From JBBKWJ01 sp037968895 (GTDB taxonomy: Bacteria; Actinomycetota; Acidimicrobiia; Acidimicrobiales; SZUA-35): 6,387 nucleotides of DNA. The DNA is taken from positions 1 through 6,387 of the forward strand of contig JBBKWJ010000053.1 of assembly GCA_037968895.1 (NCBI GenBank), given 5' to 3'. Shown here piece by piece: positions 5,792 to 6,387 of this stretch. The position numbers were made by a program, and so were the translations under genes. The first letter of the stretch is position 1, and every line of letters starts with the position of its first letter. The notes beneath the pieces are model-generated. The model did not search any database, was not told the DNA's origin, and saw only the letters and a list, made by a program, of their open reading frames with translations.

Positions 5792-6387
5792 ATGATCTCC
5801 ATCGACCCCGAGCGGGCCAGCGACGCGGCCACCCTGCTCCGCAACGCGTCGCAGGCAACCGACGACCTGATCTTCGATATCAACGCCGCCGTACGACTGT
5901 CGGCCGTGGTCCCGTCGACTCGGCCCGTCGTCTCCGAGGTAGGCGAAGAACTCGACCTCCTCGCTAACGTTCTCACTGCGAGAGCCAATCTCGCTCGTGG
6001 CTTCACGATTGGTCTGCTTGGCATCGGCACCGACTACGCCGACCAGCTTGCGATGGACGAACTACTCGCCTCGCTGGCCGACGACTACGGTTATAGCCCT
6101 GGGCTTGGTGGCGACCTCGGGGTCAACTACGCCATCGCCAACTTCGAGCGGTTTGACCTCGATGGCGACGGGGTTCTCACCAAGGACGAGATCAACAGCC
6201 TCCGGTGCGACCCCGGCGCCCTCTCGCCCCAGGACCTTTCTGCACTCGCCGCCGTCACCAGCCGAAACACGCTTGCGTCGGCATTCACCAAACAACAACT
6301 GATCGCGCTTCTCAAGCACAACGACGCACTTCGACTCCTCTCGCCGCTTGTGGCTGAGCTCGCAGCAACGATGCACATTGAGATGAG
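5792..6387 (+). CDS. EF-hand-containing protein in WXG operon (3' end cut by window)
   Basis: The frame is open from ATG 5792 to the window end with no stop, giving 198 visible residues. It is supported by a ribosome-binding site AGGA (5782-5785, 6-base gap), strong G/C preference at third codon positions, and a meaningful protein. Residues 3-100 are mostly helical (ISIDPERASDAATLLRNAS at the start, like ESX-associated proteins that begin with a short V/I-D-P stretch before a helix). A canonical EF-hand lies at 114-138: helix AIANFERF, loop DLDGDGVLTKDE (122-133; Ca ligands at Asp122, Asp124, Asp126, Asp132 region and Glu133), then helix INSL. Only one such loop is visible; a second, degenerate helix pair may follow (about 146-178). 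No signal peptide is seen. A secreted or surface Ca-binding protein, possibly a type VII effector whose functional domain lies beyond the window, is inferred from context only. Confidence 0.8.
   Translation, partial: MISIDPERASDAATLLRNASQATDDLIFDINAAVRLSAVVPSTRPVVSEVGEELDLLANVLTARANLARGFTIGLLGIGTDYADQLAMDELLASLADDYGYSPGLGGDLGVNYAIANFERFDLDGDGVLTKDEINSLRCDPGALSPQDLSALAAVTSRNTLASAFTKQQLIALLKHNDALRLLSPLVAELAATMHIEM

Noticed and set aside
5407..5967. 186-codon + strand frame rich in Arg, Pro, Ser and Thr
   Set aside because: It is an alternative frame of two real genes in the WXG operon; its composition is typical of shifted high-GC coding sequence and it spans their junction.
5503..6376. Minus-strand frames opposite the EF-hand gene (5503-6030 and 6062-6376)
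   Set aside because: The + strand has a ribosome-binding site, strong third-position GC bias and a perfect EF-hand, whereas the minus frames show no motif and look like antisense shadows.

Overview
The window reads as chromosomal DNA from a high-GC actinobacterium. Codon third positions are mostly G or C, and it carries two GT-C mannosyltransferase-type membrane proteins of the kind linked to actinobacterial lipoglycan or envelope synthesis, plus a WXG100-like (type VII secretion) gene group. A member of the Acidimicrobiia (Ilumatobacter-like) fits best, but that placement is an inference from gene content, not a search result. No tRNA, rRNA, CRISPR array, insertion sequence or integration site is visible.

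Layout. Positions 1-90 hold a strong imperfect hairpin and perhaps the tail of an upstream gene. A phosphotransferase of the aminoglycoside/choline kinase-like fold (about 91-960, +) meets an NfuA-type Fe-S carrier (951-1592, -) tail to tail with overlapping stop codons. An 83-bp divergent spacer separates nfuA from a GT87/DUF2029-type membrane glycosyltransferase (1676-2842, +). That gene in turn converges, with a 54-bp coding overlap, on a 673-residue MptB-type membrane mannosyltransferase (2789-4810, -). An unusually AT-rich 89-bp spacer (4811-4899) then serves as divergent control region for a three-gene + strand operon. This operon encodes a 164-residue WXG-motif protein (4900-5394), a coupled 122-residue helical protein (5394-5762), and a larger protein cut by the window end (5792 to beyond 6387).

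Two points stand out. First, the MptB-type enzyme carries a C-terminal extension of about 150 residues. It aligns by eye with the second half of a DPM1-like GT2 glycosyltransferase but lacks the N-terminal nucleotide-binding half and the usual catalytic residues, so it looks like a pseudo-glycosyltransferase domain fused to a polyprenol-phosphate-sugar-using enzyme. Second, the truncated last gene has a canonical 12-residue EF-hand calcium loop (DLDGDGVLTKDE) inside an operon headed by a WXG-type protein. This is the layout expected of a type VII secreted effector or cell-surface protein with small helical partners.

The two glycosyltransferases probably act on the outer face of the membrane using polyprenyl-phosphate sugars. 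The 4900-6387 operon shares its promoter region with the mptB-like gene, so envelope glycan assembly and surface secretion are neighbours here, but no functional link is shown. No secretion ATPase or channel gene lies in the window.
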